A stretch of 62,319 bases of DNA, taken from Phycisphaerales bacterium. Lineage in GTDB: Bacteria; Planctomycetota; Phycisphaerae; UBA1845. The notes beneath the pieces are model-generated. The model saw only the letters and a program-made list of their open reading frames with translations. It did no database searches and was not told the DNA's origin. The stretch is taken from contig CP070691.1 of NCBI GenBank assembly GCA_020353195.1, forward strand, positions 2,782,002 to 2,844,320, in the 5' to 3' direction. Numbering within the stretch: position 1 is the stretch's first letter; each line of letters starts with the position of its first letter. The translations under genes and the position numbers were made by a program. Of the stretch, positions 23,901-32,693 are shown piece by piece.

Positions 23901-24346
23901 GTGATTTCTTCCGCCCGGCAGACAGCGGCGAGATGGACGTGGTGGCGTTTTCCGTCGTCACCGTGGGGCGGCGGGCGACGCAGGTTGCGCACGAATGGCT
24001 CGCCGCCGATCGGTATCGAGACTACCTGCACCTGCACGGGCTCGGCGTGGAGACGGCTGAAGCCCTCGCCGAATTCATCCACAAACAGGTGCGCGTCGAG
24101 TTAGGCATCGCCGACCGCGACGCCCGGGAAACCGAGCGGCTGTTCCAGCAGGGGTATCAAGGCAGCCGCTACAGCTTCGGCTATCCTGCGTGCCCGCGCC
24201 TGGAGGACCAGGTCAAGATCTGGCCGCTGCTCGATCCGGAGCGGATCGGGTTGACGTTGACCGAGGGGTTCCAGATCGACCCCGAGCAGAGCACAACCGC
24301 CCTCATCTGCCACCATCCGGAAGCGAAGTACTTCAACGTCCGGTGA
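20918..24346 (+). CDS. metH: cobalamin-dependent methionine synthase
   Basis: Protein of 1142 aa that transfers the methyl group of 5-methyltetrahydrofolate to homocysteine through bound cobalamin. All four modules are visible. The homocysteine domain (about 1-330) has zinc ligands in GINCATGP (near 224) and GGCCGTTP (near 289). The pterin domain begins with GERTNANGSKKFRELL (near 340). The cobalamin domain has the DVHDIGKNLVD motif (near 725), whose His is the lower axial ligand, and GMSGLLVKST. The C-terminal SAM-dependent reactivation domain spans about 900-1140, with AEALAEFIHKQVR and RYSFGYPACPRLEDQ. It is slightly shorter than the E. coli enzyme (1227 aa) but complete. It is monocistronic as far as can be seen. 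Confidence 0.97.
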   Translation: MQSRFLDTLAQRVLVFDGAMGTSIHALHLPLDDYEGLENCNEILVLSRPDAVRRVHESFLSVGCDAIETDTFGGSKLTLGEFGLQDRTREINRKAAQIAREACDAFSSADKPRFVIGSIGPGTKLISLGQVDWDRMLDGYQEQVRGLLEGGSDALIMETCQDILQAKCAIVAAQDMMAELDRAVPILCTFTVETTGTLLIGTETAAALTALEAYDSVHGIGINCATGPQEMSEHVRLVTGATDRFVAVQPNAGLPQVVDGQTRYTLAPDELARWLLEFVEADGVNIVGGCCGTTPEHLARVVEAVGNRPPKRREPQSEPSVSSIYQAVPIHQENAVLSVGERTNANGSKKFRELLAAGDVDGMVQMAREQLGHGSHLLDVCTAYVGRNEVADMQNVIRRFVTDVPAPLMIDSTEPPVIEAALKLAGGKCIINSVNLEDGEGRFDIVCRLARRYGAALVALTIDEEGMGKTADRKLAIARRIRDLAVNRHGIKPTDLIFDALTFTICTGNEEDRRLGLETLDAIRRIKEQLPGVHTLLGVSNVSFGLKPPARRVLNSVFLHYAWETMLDAAILHASGIVPLFKIEERQRHVAEDLIFDRRSDGYDPLTELIKLFPDDFTRKQQQAEAPKTIEERLKQRIINGDRVGLDDDLTECLTTTRPLDIINDILLDGMRTVGDLFGAGQMQLPFVLQSAETMKAAVAFLEPYMDRTENVNRGSIVLATVRGDVHDIGKNLVDIILTNNGYTVHNLGVKQSINSILEAFERHSADAIGMSGLLVKSTAVMGENLEAVKERKVRVPIILGGAALTRKFVEEDLRTRYDGPLFYAKDAFDGLELMKRIESGRVTKRPARAPREAPEVITAEPAGPAPARSGIARDAPVPTPPFWGSRVVEKIELKTVLPYVNRKMLFRVQWQYKRAGRPRDEYERYVAAEVMPIFRELVDRCERENIIHCQAVYGYWPCQADGDVLMVFDPDGSGRCVAEFEFPRQRKKPYWCLSDFFRPADSGEMDVVAFSVVTVGRRATQVAHEWLAADRYRDYLHLHGLGVETAEALAEFIHKQVRVELGIADRDARETERLFQQGYQGSRYSFGYPACPRLEDQVKIWPLLDPERIGLTLTEGFQIDPEQSTTALICHHPEAKYFNVR

Positions 24347-24478
24347 TAAGACGGACCGCGAGCCAAGGGTCCGGGCATCCACCCCGCTTCGGGCGGCGCA
24401 GGGATCTCACGGGTGCGGCACGGGTAGGCTCGGTGAGCCACCCCGCAACAGATTCGTGACGGCCGTCTGACACTATGC

Positions 24479-25486
24479 CTAGCGCCGCCGTCCCAGGTGC
24501 ATGAACACCATGACCAGCGCCGTCAAGGGCGCGAACGTCCCCAGCGCCTCGCCGCACAGCCCGCCCGTGGCTTTCTCCACAGACGGGTTCTCGACGACCC
24601 CGGCGACAACGGCCAAATCGTCGTCGGGAAAATCGCCCGGGGCCTCATTCTCGCCCGTACCGCTCTCGGTCGCCAGATCGTCACTCGGATCGTCCGCTTC
24701 CTCGAACGGCTCGGCAGTCTCCTCGAACGTCACGGTGTCGTCGCCGGTCAGTCGCACGTAGTATCCGTCGGCTGACACGAGGAACGGCTTCCGTTCCGTG
24801 CCGCCATCCGGTCCGGGGCCGAACCGAATGCTCATCTCCAGTTCGTCCGCCACGGTGATGCTGGCGCCGTCAACGGTGCAGTCGGGGCAGATGTCGCTGT
24901 TGAAAAGCTGCACGAACCCGTCCGATCCGACGGCGATGAAGCGGTCCAGGTTGTCATCGACGTCCCGGACGGCGGCTGAGGCCGCATCGCTCTGCGGGTC
25001 GCCCCAGATGATCAGGTCGGCAGCCACCAGTTCGAACGGCTCGTCGGTTTTCTGAAACACGACCGACTCGCCCTCGCTGACGAGTTGCACCAGGTACGCG
25101 TCCCGATCAGCGGACACCAGGTAGGGCCGCCGGACGTCCGCGCCGTCGCGATCGGGCCCGAAACGGATGGACGCGATCAGCTCCCCGTCAAGCGAGATAA
25201 TCGCCCGCTCCACGGTGCAGGTCGTGCAGACCATCCCCGTGGAGAACTGGACCCGCCCGTCGGTTCCCACAAACACGCCGCGGTCTACCAGGTTGTTGGC
25301 GTCGCGGACCAGCGGGTTGGCGTCGTCGCCGGCGGGATCGCCCCAGACGACGAACTCGTCCGGCCGGGTCGTCACTTCAGTGCCTCTGTCTCCCAGCAGA
25401 CCGCAGCCGATCGGCGCGCCCAGGGCAGCCAGGCACGCAGCGACCACTGTCAAGCGGATGGAAATGTACCGAATGTTCACGATCAT
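24479..25486 (-). CDS. exported protein with two internal repeats and a C-terminal sorting-like tail
   Basis: Protein of 335 aa with an N-terminal signal sequence ending near GAPIGCGLLG, perhaps a weak lipobox. Two homologous units of about 110 residues follow: unit 1 has FVVWGDPAGDDANPLVRDANN, TGMVCTTCTVERAIISL and IRFGPDRDG; unit 2 has LIIWGDPQSDAASAAVRDVDD, NSDICPDCTVDGASITV and IRFGPGPDG. Each unit carries one CxxC pair, which could form a disulfide or bind metal. An acidic linker precedes a tail, GGLCGEALGTFAPLTALVMV-FMHLGRRR, with a Cys/Gly motif, a hydrophobic segment and Arg residues, like exosortase or rhombosortase substrates. Function unknown. Confidence 0.8.
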   Translation of the reverse strand: MIVNIRYISIRLTVVAACLAALGAPIGCGLLGDRGTEVTTRPDEFVVWGDPAGDDANPLVRDANNLVDRGVFVGTDGRVQFSTGMVCTTCTVERAIISLDGELIASIRFGPDRDGADVRRPYLVSADRDAYLVQLVSEGESVVFQKTDEPFELVAADLIIWGDPQSDAASAAVRDVDDNLDRFIAVGSDGFVQLFNSDICPDCTVDGASITVADELEMSIRFGPGPDGGTERKPFLVSADGYYVRLTGDDTVTFEETAEPFEEADDPSDDLATESGTGENEAPGDFPDDDLAVVAGVVENPSVEKATGGLCGEALGTFAPLTALVMVFMHLGRRR

Positions 25487-25732
25487 GGCTCCTTTTTCCT
25501 AGCGTTGTTGACTCGTGCTCTTGGCAGGCCGGCCCACCGCGCGTATCCGGCCGACCGGGTAGTTTACGCGAAGCCCCGGTGTCCCGGCAACCGGGTCGCG
25601 CCCCCGTGCGCGTCTGGCAGCTGCCGGTGACCGGGGCCACTGAGGGCGTACAGCGGCGCTTTGCAGCCGCGTCGAGGGCGGATAGTCTACCGTGCGTGCT
25701 CCGGCGACGGTGCCGGTGGAGCTGTTTCCATC

Positions 25733-26587
25733 ATGACGATCGAGCCGCCCGAATTCGGCGAATCGCCGGCTCGCCCCGGCCCGGCGGACTTTACGCCTGC
25801 CGCCGTGCCGCTGGCCAGGCCGGTCCACGCCCCGTCGCCTTCGCCGGCGTCACCGATGCTCCTGACGGAGCGCTCGCGGTCGGCGGCCCTGCTCGAGCTG
25901 GGAGTCTTTGCCCTCCTCGTGCTGTTCCTGTCGCTGGCCGTGGGGCAACTGGGCTGGGCGGCAAGGCAGTTCGAGCTGGTGAAATCCGAGCAAACTGCTC
26001 TGTTGGGATCAACGATTGTCTTCAGCGTGTTGGCCGTCGCGTGCCTGGTGGCAGTTCTCAAGCGCGGCGGCGGGAACTTCGCCAGCGTCGGGCTGGCAGC
26101 GCGGGGCCTAGGCGTTAACGTCGCGCTCGGCATCGCTGCCGCGGTGGCGGCGTTTGGAGCGTTTTACGTCGCGATCGGGATCCTGTACCTGGTCTACACG
26201 CCGGGATATGAGAGCATGCAGTCCAACGCCGGGGAACTCGCGGACAGTCTTCCCAAGCTTCATCCGATTGGCTTTTTCTTGTTGTCGATTTGGGTCGGCG
26301 TGTGGGAAGAGTTGGCGTTTCGGGGCTTTGTGCTGACGCGACTTCGCCGTGTATTCGGGCGCTGGTGGCCGGCGGTCCTGATCTCCTCGATTCTCTTTGC
26401 TCTGCCTCACATGGAGACCCAGATGCGGGTCATGACGTTTCCGCTGTTCATGATTGCCGTGACCTGGGCGTTGATCACGATCTGGCGCAAATCGCTGATC
26501 CCCGCCATCATCGGCCACGCCTTGTTCGATTTCATCATGCTGATATTCGTCTTCTACGGCCCGGCCGGGCCGATTGCCGAAGGATAG
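25733..26587 (+). CDS. CPBP-family intramembrane metalloprotease
   Basis: Protein of 284 aa from the ATG at 25733. A Pro-rich cytoplasmic N-terminus (about 45 aa) is followed by six to seven hydrophobic segments. The three catalytic motifs of the CAAX protease and bacteriocin-processing family are present: WEELAFRGFVL (EExxxR), ILFALPHMETQ (FxxxH) and GHALFDFIM (HxxxD). In bacteria such proteases process membrane peptides or act in bacteriocin immunity; no peptide gene is recognised nearby. It converges with fmt. Confidence 0.9.
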   Translation: MTIEPPEFGESPARPGPADFTPAAVPLARPVHAPSPSPASPMLLTERSRSAALLELGVFALLVLFLSLAVGQLGWAARQFELVKSEQTALLGSTIVFSVLAVACLVAVLKRGGGNFASVGLAARGLGVNVALGIAAAVAAFGAFYVAIGILYLVYTPGYESMQSNAGELADSLPKLHPIGFFLLSIWVGVWEELAFRGFVLTRLRRVFGRWWPAVLISSILFALPHMETQMRVMTFPLFMIAVTWALITIWRKSLIPAIIGHALFDFIMLIFVFYGPAGPIAEG

Positions 26588-26626
26588 CTGCCGTCCAGAC
26601 AGCTGAGCCGAGCATCCGATCGGGCT

Positions 26627-27577
26627 TCACGAGGTGATTGTCACGAACCGGTCGCCGGGCTTGACGTGTCGGCCGTTCACGTACTCCTGCCAGGTCATCA
26701 CGCGGCCGGCGGCGGGCTTGATTTCGAGAAGCTCGAGCCATGCGCCGGCGGTGGCGATGAACAGGCGTGCGTCGAGTTCGCCAGGGCTGATGCCCGCCGG
26801 TCCCGGGTCGCCGACTCGCGCGCGGGCGAGGATCACGCGCTCCTGCTTGCGGCCGTCCTTCGACTCGAACGCACACGACGCCCCGGGCCAGCTCCACATC
26901 CCGCATACGAAGTGGGCCAGTTGGTCGGCGGGTCTCGAGAAGTCGACGGCGCCGTCTTTCTTTTTAAGCTTCGGTGCCTGTGTTACTTCGGCGGGGTCTT
27001 GTGGTTGCCCCTCGGGGATCCGCCCGTCCGCGAATTCGTCGACCGCGGCGCGCATGGCGTCGGGGCCGATGTGAGCCAGCCGGTCGTGAAGTTCCGCGGC
27101 CGTCTCCGCCGGCTTGATGGACGTCCATCGCTGGGTCAGGATCGGCCCGGCATCCATGACCGAGGTCAGCCGAAACACGGTCACGCCGGCCTTCTCCTCG
27201 CCGTTGATGACCGCCCATTGGTAGGGGGCGGCCCCGCGATACTTCGGCAGCAAAGACGCGTGGAGATTGATGAATCCGGCCGGCACGGACGCAAGCAACT
27301 CCGGTCCGAGCTTCTGCCCGAAAGCGACGACGACCCCGAGTTCGGCGCCTGTGGCCGACAGCTGCGCCACAATCGGCGGTGCGTTGACGTCCTCTGCTTC
27401 GATCAGGGGGATCCCATACTGCTCGGCGAGCGCCCGGACCGCCGTGGGCCGGAGGCTTCGCCCCCGACCGGCCTTGCGGGCCGGCTGAGTCACGACGGTT
27501 GCCACCTCGTGCTCCCGGGCCAGGTAATGCAGCGTAGGCCCGGCGAAGTCGCCGGACCCGACAAAGAGCATTCGCAT
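26627..27577 (-). CDS. fmt: methionyl-tRNA formyltransferase
   Basis: Protein of 316 aa that formylates initiator Met-tRNA using 10-formyltetrahydrofolate. Motifs: RMLFVGSGDFAGPTLHYL at the N-terminus, the folate site region LGVVVAFGQKLGPELL, INLHASLLPKYRGAAPYQWA (the SLLP catalytic loop), GVTVFRLTSVMDAGPIL, and the C-terminal domain with FVCGMWSWPGASC. Length is normal. Its ATG is 6 bases after the def stop, giving the common def-fmt pair. Confidence 0.96.
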   Translation of the reverse strand: MRMLFVGSGDFAGPTLHYLAREHEVATVVTQPARKAGRGRSLRPTAVRALAEQYGIPLIEAEDVNAPPIVAQLSATGAELGVVVAFGQKLGPELLASVPAGFINLHASLLPKYRGAAPYQWAVINGEEKAGVTVFRLTSVMDAGPILTQRWTSIKPAETAAELHDRLAHIGPDAMRAAVDEFADGRIPEGQPQDPAEVTQAPKLKKKDGAVDFSRPADQLAHFVCGMWSWPGASCAFESKDGRKQERVILARARVGDPGPAGISPGELDARLFIATAGAWLELLEIKPAAGRVMTWQEYVNGRHVKPGDRFVTITS

Positions 27578-27583
27578 GAGAGC

Positions 27584-28147
27584 CTACTGCCTGCCGGCGG
27601 GTTTCCGCTTGGTGCGCCGCCGGTACTCCTGTTCGAGTTGCTTGAGTACCCGCTGGTTCGCCAGCGCCGACTCGGTGGACATGTAATCGATGATCATCCG
27701 GGCGTCGAGGTGATCGGTCTCGTGCTGCCAGACTCGTGCCCACAGATCGTTGGATCGCCGGGTGAACGGCCGGCCGTCGGCGCCCATGGCCGCGATCGTC
27801 ACCGCCTCCGGACGTCGGACCGGGACGGTCACGTCCGGCAACGACAGGCACCCCTCTTCGAGTTCCGCCCCCCCTTCAAAGTCGGACAGTCTCGGGTTCA
27901 CGCACACCATATCGTCTTTGGGGTCGCCGGTGGCGTTGCAGACGAAAATCCGGACCAGCAACCCCACCTGGGGGCCTGCCAGGCCGACACCGCGGTCTTC
28001 CCGCATGAGCTCCAGCATCCGCCCGGCCAACGCCTCCAGCGGCGGTCCGAACTCGGTGATTTCAGCGCATGCCTTGCGGAGAACCGGGTCGGGGTACGCA
28101 TGGATTCGGAGGCGGTCGAGCCTGATCTCAGAGAGTCTCATCGTCAC
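27584..28147 (-). CDS. def: peptide deformylase
   Basis: Protein of 187 aa that removes the formyl group from nascent proteins. All three metal and substrate motifs are present: GVGLAGPQVG (GxGLAxxQ), EEGCLSLPDV (EGCLS) and QHETDHLDARM (HExxH-like HETDH). The C-terminal tail is basic (RRRTKRKPAGRQ). Overlapping in-frame starts are not needed: the ATG at 28147 gives the normal N-terminus with RIHAYPDPVLRK. First gene of the def-fmt unit, divergent from the TPR gene. Confidence 0.96.
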   Translation of the reverse strand: MTMRLSEIRLDRLRIHAYPDPVLRKACAEITEFGPPLEALAGRMLELMREDRGVGLAGPQVGLLVRIFVCNATGDPKDDMVCVNPRLSDFEGGAELEEGCLSLPDVTVPVRRPEAVTIAAMGADGRPFTRRSNDLWARVWQHETDHLDARMIIDYMSTESALANQRVLKQLEQEYRRRTKRKPAGRQ

Positions 28148-28298
28148 ACCTGCTACCGGATCATAGGCCGTCGCCGGGGTCGTCAGCAGCCGGATCGCTG
28201 CGCCCGCCCGGCTTGGGGCGGGCAGGCCCCGGACTCGGCGGCGACCTTGACATCCCGGACGCTATCATAGTATAGGCTAGAAGCTTAAAAACGCGAAT

Positions 28299-29765
28299 AT
28301 GGCAGAGAAACCCAAGGAAAACAGCACCCAGCCGGCGGAGCGGCCGGACCCCAACGCTCGCCACCACACGGACGCCGCAGCCAAGGCCAAGGCGCGAAAG
28401 TGGTTCGCCCGGGCCAAGCAGCTTTTTGACACTCGCAGTCACGACTACGCGATCAAGTGCTTCATCGACGGGCTGGCGTTATGGCCCGAAGCGGTGGAAG
28501 AGGCGCATCAGCCGCTGCGGGCCTGTGCCCTGGCGCGGCGGCATGCGGGCGGGAAGAAGCCCGGGATGGTGGACACGGTCAAGCATGCCATGACCGGCAA
28601 GGATCCGGTCAAAGCCATGCTGAACGCCGAGTGGTTGTGGGCCCACGATCCCGGCAACCTGTCGTACATCGAAGGTGTGCTGAAGAACGCTGGCAAGGCC
28701 CGCTGCGATGATACGCTGATGTGGGTCGGGCCTGTCTATCGCGAAGCCATCCAGACGGAGAAGAAACCCAACCCCAAGAGATTCGCCCTGCTCAAGGAGG
28801 TGTATGAAGCGTGCGGCGATCGGGCCCAGGCCCGCAACGAGCTCGGATTGGCCATCGAGGCCTACGAGCGGAGCATCGAAGCCTTGAGCATCCAGAAGGA
28901 ACTTACCCCCACGGACCTCGGGCTCGACAACATCATGCGCGATCTGTCCACGAAGCTGACGATCTTGAAAGGCCAATACCAGACGGCCGACTCATTCAAA
29001 GACAGCGTCCGCGACGCCTCCCAGCAGAAGGAAGTGCACGACAGGGAACGGATGGTCCAGTCGGACGAGACCCTCGAGCAGCTCATCGCGTCCGCCGAGA
29101 AGAGCATGCGCGAGAATCCAGGCGTGCCCGCGAAGGTCATGGTCCTCGTGGACCTGCTCTGCCGGCGCGACGACGAATCCCAGGAAGCGCAGGCCATCCG
29201 CGTCCTGGTCGATCACTACGAACAAACCGGCGACTACCGATTCAAGATGCGGGCCGACGACATCCGCATCCGCCAGCTCGCTCGCCGGGTCCGCCAGGCC
29301 CGTGAGTCCGGCGACAAAGACGCCATTCGCAATGCCAGAATCAAGCAGCTTCAGTTCGAGATCCCGGCGTTCAAGGAGCGGGTCGCCAAGTACCCCACCG
29401 ACTTGCGGATGAGGTACGAATACGGCGTCCGCCTGTTTGCCGCCCGCAAGCACGATGAGGCCATCCCCTGTTTCCAGCAATCGCGCGGGGACCCCAAGGT
29501 GCGTATCGGATCCCTGCTCCATCTGGGCCGGTGCTTCTACGAGAAGCAGTACCATTCCGAGGCGATCGCCACGCTGGAAGAGGCCAGGGCCAACTACGAG
29601 ATCTCGGACGACCAGATTGCCAAGGAGCTTCTGTACTGGCTGGGGCGGGCACAGGCCGACGACGGGCAGGCCAAGGCGGCGGCGAAAACTTTCGGAACAC
29701 TGCTCCAGGTGGACTACAACTACAAGGACGTTCGCGATAGAATCGAGCGTCTGCGAGAGGGTTAG
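28299..29765 (+). CDS. TPR-repeat protein
   Basis: Protein of 488 aa, soluble and highly charged. The N-terminus (ARKWFARAKQLFDTRSHDYAIKCFIDGLALWPEAVE) is a tetratricopeptide-like helix pair. A further TPR run lies near residues 355-480 (LRMRYEYGVRLFAARKHDEA, SLLHLGRCFYEKQYHSEAIA, KELLYWLGRAQADDGQAKAA). A helical central region (about 130-340) carries KEVHDRERMVQSDETLEQLI. No enzyme motifs. It is probably a scaffold for protein interactions and lies just upstream of rpsT. I do not recognise a specific family member. Confidence 0.85.
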   Translation: MAEKPKENSTQPAERPDPNARHHTDAAAKAKARKWFARAKQLFDTRSHDYAIKCFIDGLALWPEAVEEAHQPLRACALARRHAGGKKPGMVDTVKHAMTGKDPVKAMLNAEWLWAHDPGNLSYIEGVLKNAGKARCDDTLMWVGPVYREAIQTEKKPNPKRFALLKEVYEACGDRAQARNELGLAIEAYERSIEALSIQKELTPTDLGLDNIMRDLSTKLTILKGQYQTADSFKDSVRDASQQKEVHDRERMVQSDETLEQLIASAEKSMRENPGVPAKVMVLVDLLCRRDDESQEAQAIRVLVDHYEQTGDYRFKMRADDIRIRQLARRVRQARESGDKDAIRNARIKQLQFEIPAFKERVAKYPTDLRMRYEYGVRLFAARKHDEAIPCFQQSRGDPKVRIGSLLHLGRCFYEKQYHSEAIATLEEARANYEISDDQIAKELLYWLGRAQADDGQAKAAAKTFGTLLQVDYNYKDVRDRIERLREG

Positions 29766-29860
29766 GGTACCGTTCGGGTCGGCCCGGTGTCGCGTGCGGC
29801 CTTGGGCGGGGTTGGCCGGATAACAGCCCGCCGGACGAAGGCGGAATAGCCAGGAGAAAC

Positions 29861-30136
29861 GTGGTGGCCCACTCATTGTCGGCAAAGAAGCGGATTCGCC
29901 AGAACGCCAAACGACGGGCACGGAACCGGGCGAGGAAATCAGAGCTCAAAGGCGAGGTCCGCAAGCTGACCGACGCCATCCACGATCAGAAGATCGAGGA
30001 AGCTCAACAGCAGCTTCGCACGGTCGTCAAGAAGATTGATCAGATCGCGGCCAAGGGAACGCTTCACAGGAATACGGCCGCCCGCAAGAAGTCGCGGCTG
30101 ACCAAGAGGCTCAATAAGCTCTCGGCCTCCTCCTAG
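29861..30136 (+). CDS. rpsT: 30S ribosomal protein S20
   Basis: Protein of 91 aa that binds 16S rRNA in the 30S subunit. The basic N-terminus SAKKRIRQNAKRRARNRARK and the C-terminal GTLHRNTAARKKSRLTKRLN are the family signatures. Two consecutive GTG codons at 29861 and 29864 follow a GGAGA ribosome site; either may be the start. GTG initiation is common for this gene. It is about 95 bases after the TPR gene, and a hairpin with a short T run lies downstream. Confidence 0.95.
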   Translation: MVAHSLSAKKRIRQNAKRRARNRARKSELKGEVRKLTDAIHDQKIEEAQQQLRTVVKKIDQIAAKGTLHRNTAARKKSRLTKRLNKLSASS

Positions 30137-30282
30137 TCCCCCTGGAGGCACGTGCCACGTGGGGTCGGCGTGGCGCCGCCCGCGTTTCTCGCGCACCGGA
30201 ACCCATCGTCCCGATTCCGCCGGGGGCCGACAGCCTGTCGGTGGGTCGCCCGTAGGCCGATCCCGCAAGGCCCGGCGACGGG

Positions 30283-30324
30283 ACCACGCGCCCGATCATG
30301 ACGCCGCGCGGCGCGGTCTTTTGT
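30283..30324 (+). terminator. candidate intrinsic terminator downstream of rpsT
   Basis: GACCACGCGCC pairs imperfectly with GGCGCGGTC, and the inner CGCCGCGCGGCG (30302-30313) is itself palindromic. The hairpin is followed by CTTTTGT. The T run is short, so termination would be modest. Confidence 0.35.
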
Positions 30325-30395
30325 CCCTGAGATTACCACGGAGGACGGGCAACGAGATGAACGGAAACGGACATACTGGGTCGAGGAGGTTTCTG

Positions 30396-31976
30396 ATGAG
30401 GCGAGGGGCGCTGCAAGCCGCCGTGTTGGTGTGCTGGATGTGCTTGCCGGCGTGGACCGAACCGGCTCCGAAGCCCGCTCACCCGGGAGGGATCGATCCC
30501 GACGACCCGCCCGAGCGTACGTTCGTGGACGACTGGTTCATCGTTCGGCTCGCCGACTCGGATGCCGGCTGGGCCCACATCACGTTCCGGCGGGAGGGCG
30601 ACCGCGTCATCTCCGGGATCACCATGCGGTTCACCTTTGCCCGCGCGGGCCAAAACATCCAAGTGGATAGCACGGAAGGGGCTGTTGAGACCGTCGCCGG
30701 CGATCCGCTTTCGTTCGAGTGGACCATGAAGCTCGCCGTGACGGAGATGAGAATCACGGGCACCGTCAAGAACGGAAAGGTACACATCTCGAGCACTCAG
30801 TTCGGAAACACTACGCGGCAGACCCATGACTTCCCCGCCGGCGCGAAGATGAGCTGGGGGGTCATGGCCGAGCAGCTCCGAAGAGGGCTCGCCCCGGGAA
30901 CCGAGTACGACGTGGCCGTGTATGCTCCGACACTCCGCTCGGACGGGGCCGTCAAAGCGCACGTGGCCGTCGGGCAAAAGGAGGAATTCCAGGCGTTGGG
31001 TCGGGTGAGCGAGGGCGTGAAGGTGATCACCACCCTGGAGGTGACGGGGGACTATCCGTTGGGCCGATTGGAAACCGTTGACTGGGTGGACGCGAGCGGC
31101 CACGTGCTCAAGTCGAAGACCCTGCTTCCCGGTTTCGGCAAGCTGGAGATGCTTCGCGCGGACGAAGCCACGGCCAAAGCCGCCGGCAGCGAAGGGGCGG
31201 AGGTGTTCCTCTCCACGCTCATCCCCGTGGCGAAGCCGATCGACCGCAAGGCCGCCCGGGCCATCACTTACAAGCTCACGATTGCCGACGCGGGCGGGCA
31301 GTCGCCGCCGGACATCCCCGCCACCGCGATGCAGACGCCCGGCCCGTGGATCCGCCGCTCGATGGAACTGCGGGTGGCCCGGATCGATCACGACGAGCTG
31401 CGCAGCGTCGAGACAGTCCGGGCGCCCGAGATGTCGGCGGAGTTTCTGGAGCCCAACCTCTGGATCAACAGCGACGACTCCGACATTGTCGCGATGGCCC
31501 GCCAGGCCGCCGGCGGCGAGAAGCGTCCCTATGCGATCTGCGACCGGTTGCGACGATACGTTACCGACACGATCAGCGATAAGAACCTCAGCGTGGGTTT
31601 TGCCACCGCCAGCGAAGTCGCCCGAAACCGGCAGGGCGATTGCAGCGAACACGCGGTCCTGTTGGCGGCGCTGGGCCGGGCCGTCGGCATCCCGTCCCGC
31701 GTGGTGTACGGAATCGTCTACGTGCCCACGTTCCAAGCCACAGACAACGTGTTCGGGTTCCATATGTGGGTGCAGTTCTTCATCGGCGAGAAGTGGGTGG
31801 ATTTCGACGCCGCCCAAGGCGAGAGCGATTGCAACCCGACGCACATCGCTTTCACCACGAGTTCCATGAAAGACGTCTCGATGGCGGACTTCGCGTTCCC
31901 GTTGCTGCGGATCATCGGCCAACTCAAGCTCGAGGTCCTCGACGTGCAGATGCATCAATTCACGGCGACCGAGTGA
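30396..31976 (+). CDS. exported transglutaminase-like (cysteine protease fold) protein
   Basis: Protein of 526 aa from the ATG at 30396, which has an AGGAGG site 6 bases upstream and begins a signal peptide (MRRGALQAAVLVCWMCLPAW). Another in-frame ATG at 30357 would put extra residues before it. The C-terminal domain has the transglutaminase core: RQGDCSEHAVLLAALGRAVG with the catalytic Cys, GIPSRVVYGIVY, FGFHMWVQFFIGEKWVDFDA with His and Asp. The N-terminal 300 residues look beta-rich and family-specific. It is likely periplasmic. The substrate is unknown; such proteins often act as peptidases or amidases on cell-envelope peptides. Confidence 0.85.
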   Translation: MRRGALQAAVLVCWMCLPAWTEPAPKPAHPGGIDPDDPPERTFVDDWFIVRLADSDAGWAHITFRREGDRVISGITMRFTFARAGQNIQVDSTEGAVETVAGDPLSFEWTMKLAVTEMRITGTVKNGKVHISSTQFGNTTRQTHDFPAGAKMSWGVMAEQLRRGLAPGTEYDVAVYAPTLRSDGAVKAHVAVGQKEEFQALGRVSEGVKVITTLEVTGDYPLGRLETVDWVDASGHVLKSKTLLPGFGKLEMLRADEATAKAAGSEGAEVFLSTLIPVAKPIDRKAARAITYKLTIADAGGQSPPDIPATAMQTPGPWIRRSMELRVARIDHDELRSVETVRAPEMSAEFLEPNLWINSDDSDIVAMARQAAGGEKRPYAICDRLRRYVTDTISDKNLSVGFATASEVARNRQGDCSEHAVLLAALGRAVGIPSRVVYGIVYVPTFQATDNVFGFHMWVQFFIGEKWVDFDAAQGESDCNPTHIAFTTSSMKDVSMADFAFPLLRIIGQLKLEVLDVQMHQFTATE

Positions 31977-32114
31977 ATTGCGGCGGACGGCGGTCACTCT
32001 TCCCTTCCACTTGGGCTCGACATAGAATGACAGCCTGCGCTTGCCTGCAACTCCGGCGCGGCGCGGGGTCGGTCAAGCAGGCATCAGGACCACTGGCTCT
32101 GCAAGGAGGGCATC

Positions 32115-32693
32115 ATGGGTATTCACGCGAACCGGGCGTCGTACGCATTCGCGTTGGTGGCGACGGTAATGGCGGGGTCGGGCTGCAGCACGACTACCAG
32201 CGGAGGTGGCGGCACGAGCACCAGCCTAGCCGAATATCAGCTGGACGGCTCGAACCCGGAGCTTGAGGCCGACGTCGCTGCCATCGCCGCCGCCGACAAC
32301 GCGGCGTTCGTGTGCATTGACGTAGATGTCTCGTTTACCGATCAGGAGACACTGGACGGGCTGAAAAGCGCTTACTCGGGCGCTACGGCCGGCTTCCCCG
32401 CGTACGTGGCCGACGTCAGGGTCAAGGTGGAGCGCCGAAGCGGCGAAATCTGCACGATCGAGTTGGGCGACGATCCGGACCTCGACGAGGCCGTCGCTCG
32501 CCTGACAGTCGCACGAAACCGCGGCCGGGAGTGCCAGGGCGACGAGCCTGACCTGGACGACGAAAACTCGCTGGCTCTGGTCAAGCAGAAGTACATGGAG
32601 ATCGGCCTGATCTTCGACAGCATCACCGCGGTGGCGGTGGCATTGGCTGACGCTGCTGAGGAGGTCGCCGACGACATTTGTGCCGACAGCTGA
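32115..32693 (+). CDS. small exported/lipoprotein, unknown function
   Basis: Protein of 192 aa with an AGGAGG ribosome site just before the ATG. The N-terminus is a signal sequence ending MAGSGCSTTTS, a plausible lipoprotein site followed by a Gly/Ser/Thr linker. The mature part is strongly acidic, with three further Cys residues (VCIDVDV, GEICTIEL, RECQGDEP) plus a Cys at DDICADS, enough for two disulfides. I do not recognise a family. Confidence 0.7.
   Translation: MGIHANRASYAFALVATVMAGSGCSTTTSGGGGTSTSLAEYQLDGSNPELEADVAAIAAADNAAFVCIDVDVSFTDQETLDGLKSAYSGATAGFPAYVADVRVKVERRSGEICTIELGDDPDLDEAVARLTVARNRGRECQGDEPDLDDENSLALVKQKYMEIGLIFDSITAVAVALADAAEEVADDICADS

Noticed and set aside
20876..24082. 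Two long open frames (about 500 codons each) antisense to metH
   Set aside because: The plus-strand protein is a clear, complete methionine synthase. The antisense frames arise from high-GC codon bias, have low-complexity His/Arg/Asp composition and no ribosome sites or family motifs.
30333..31997. Open frame of about 554 codons antisense to the transglutaminase-like gene
   Set aside because: The plus strand has an intact signal peptide and Cys-His-Asp motifs. The antisense frame has none.
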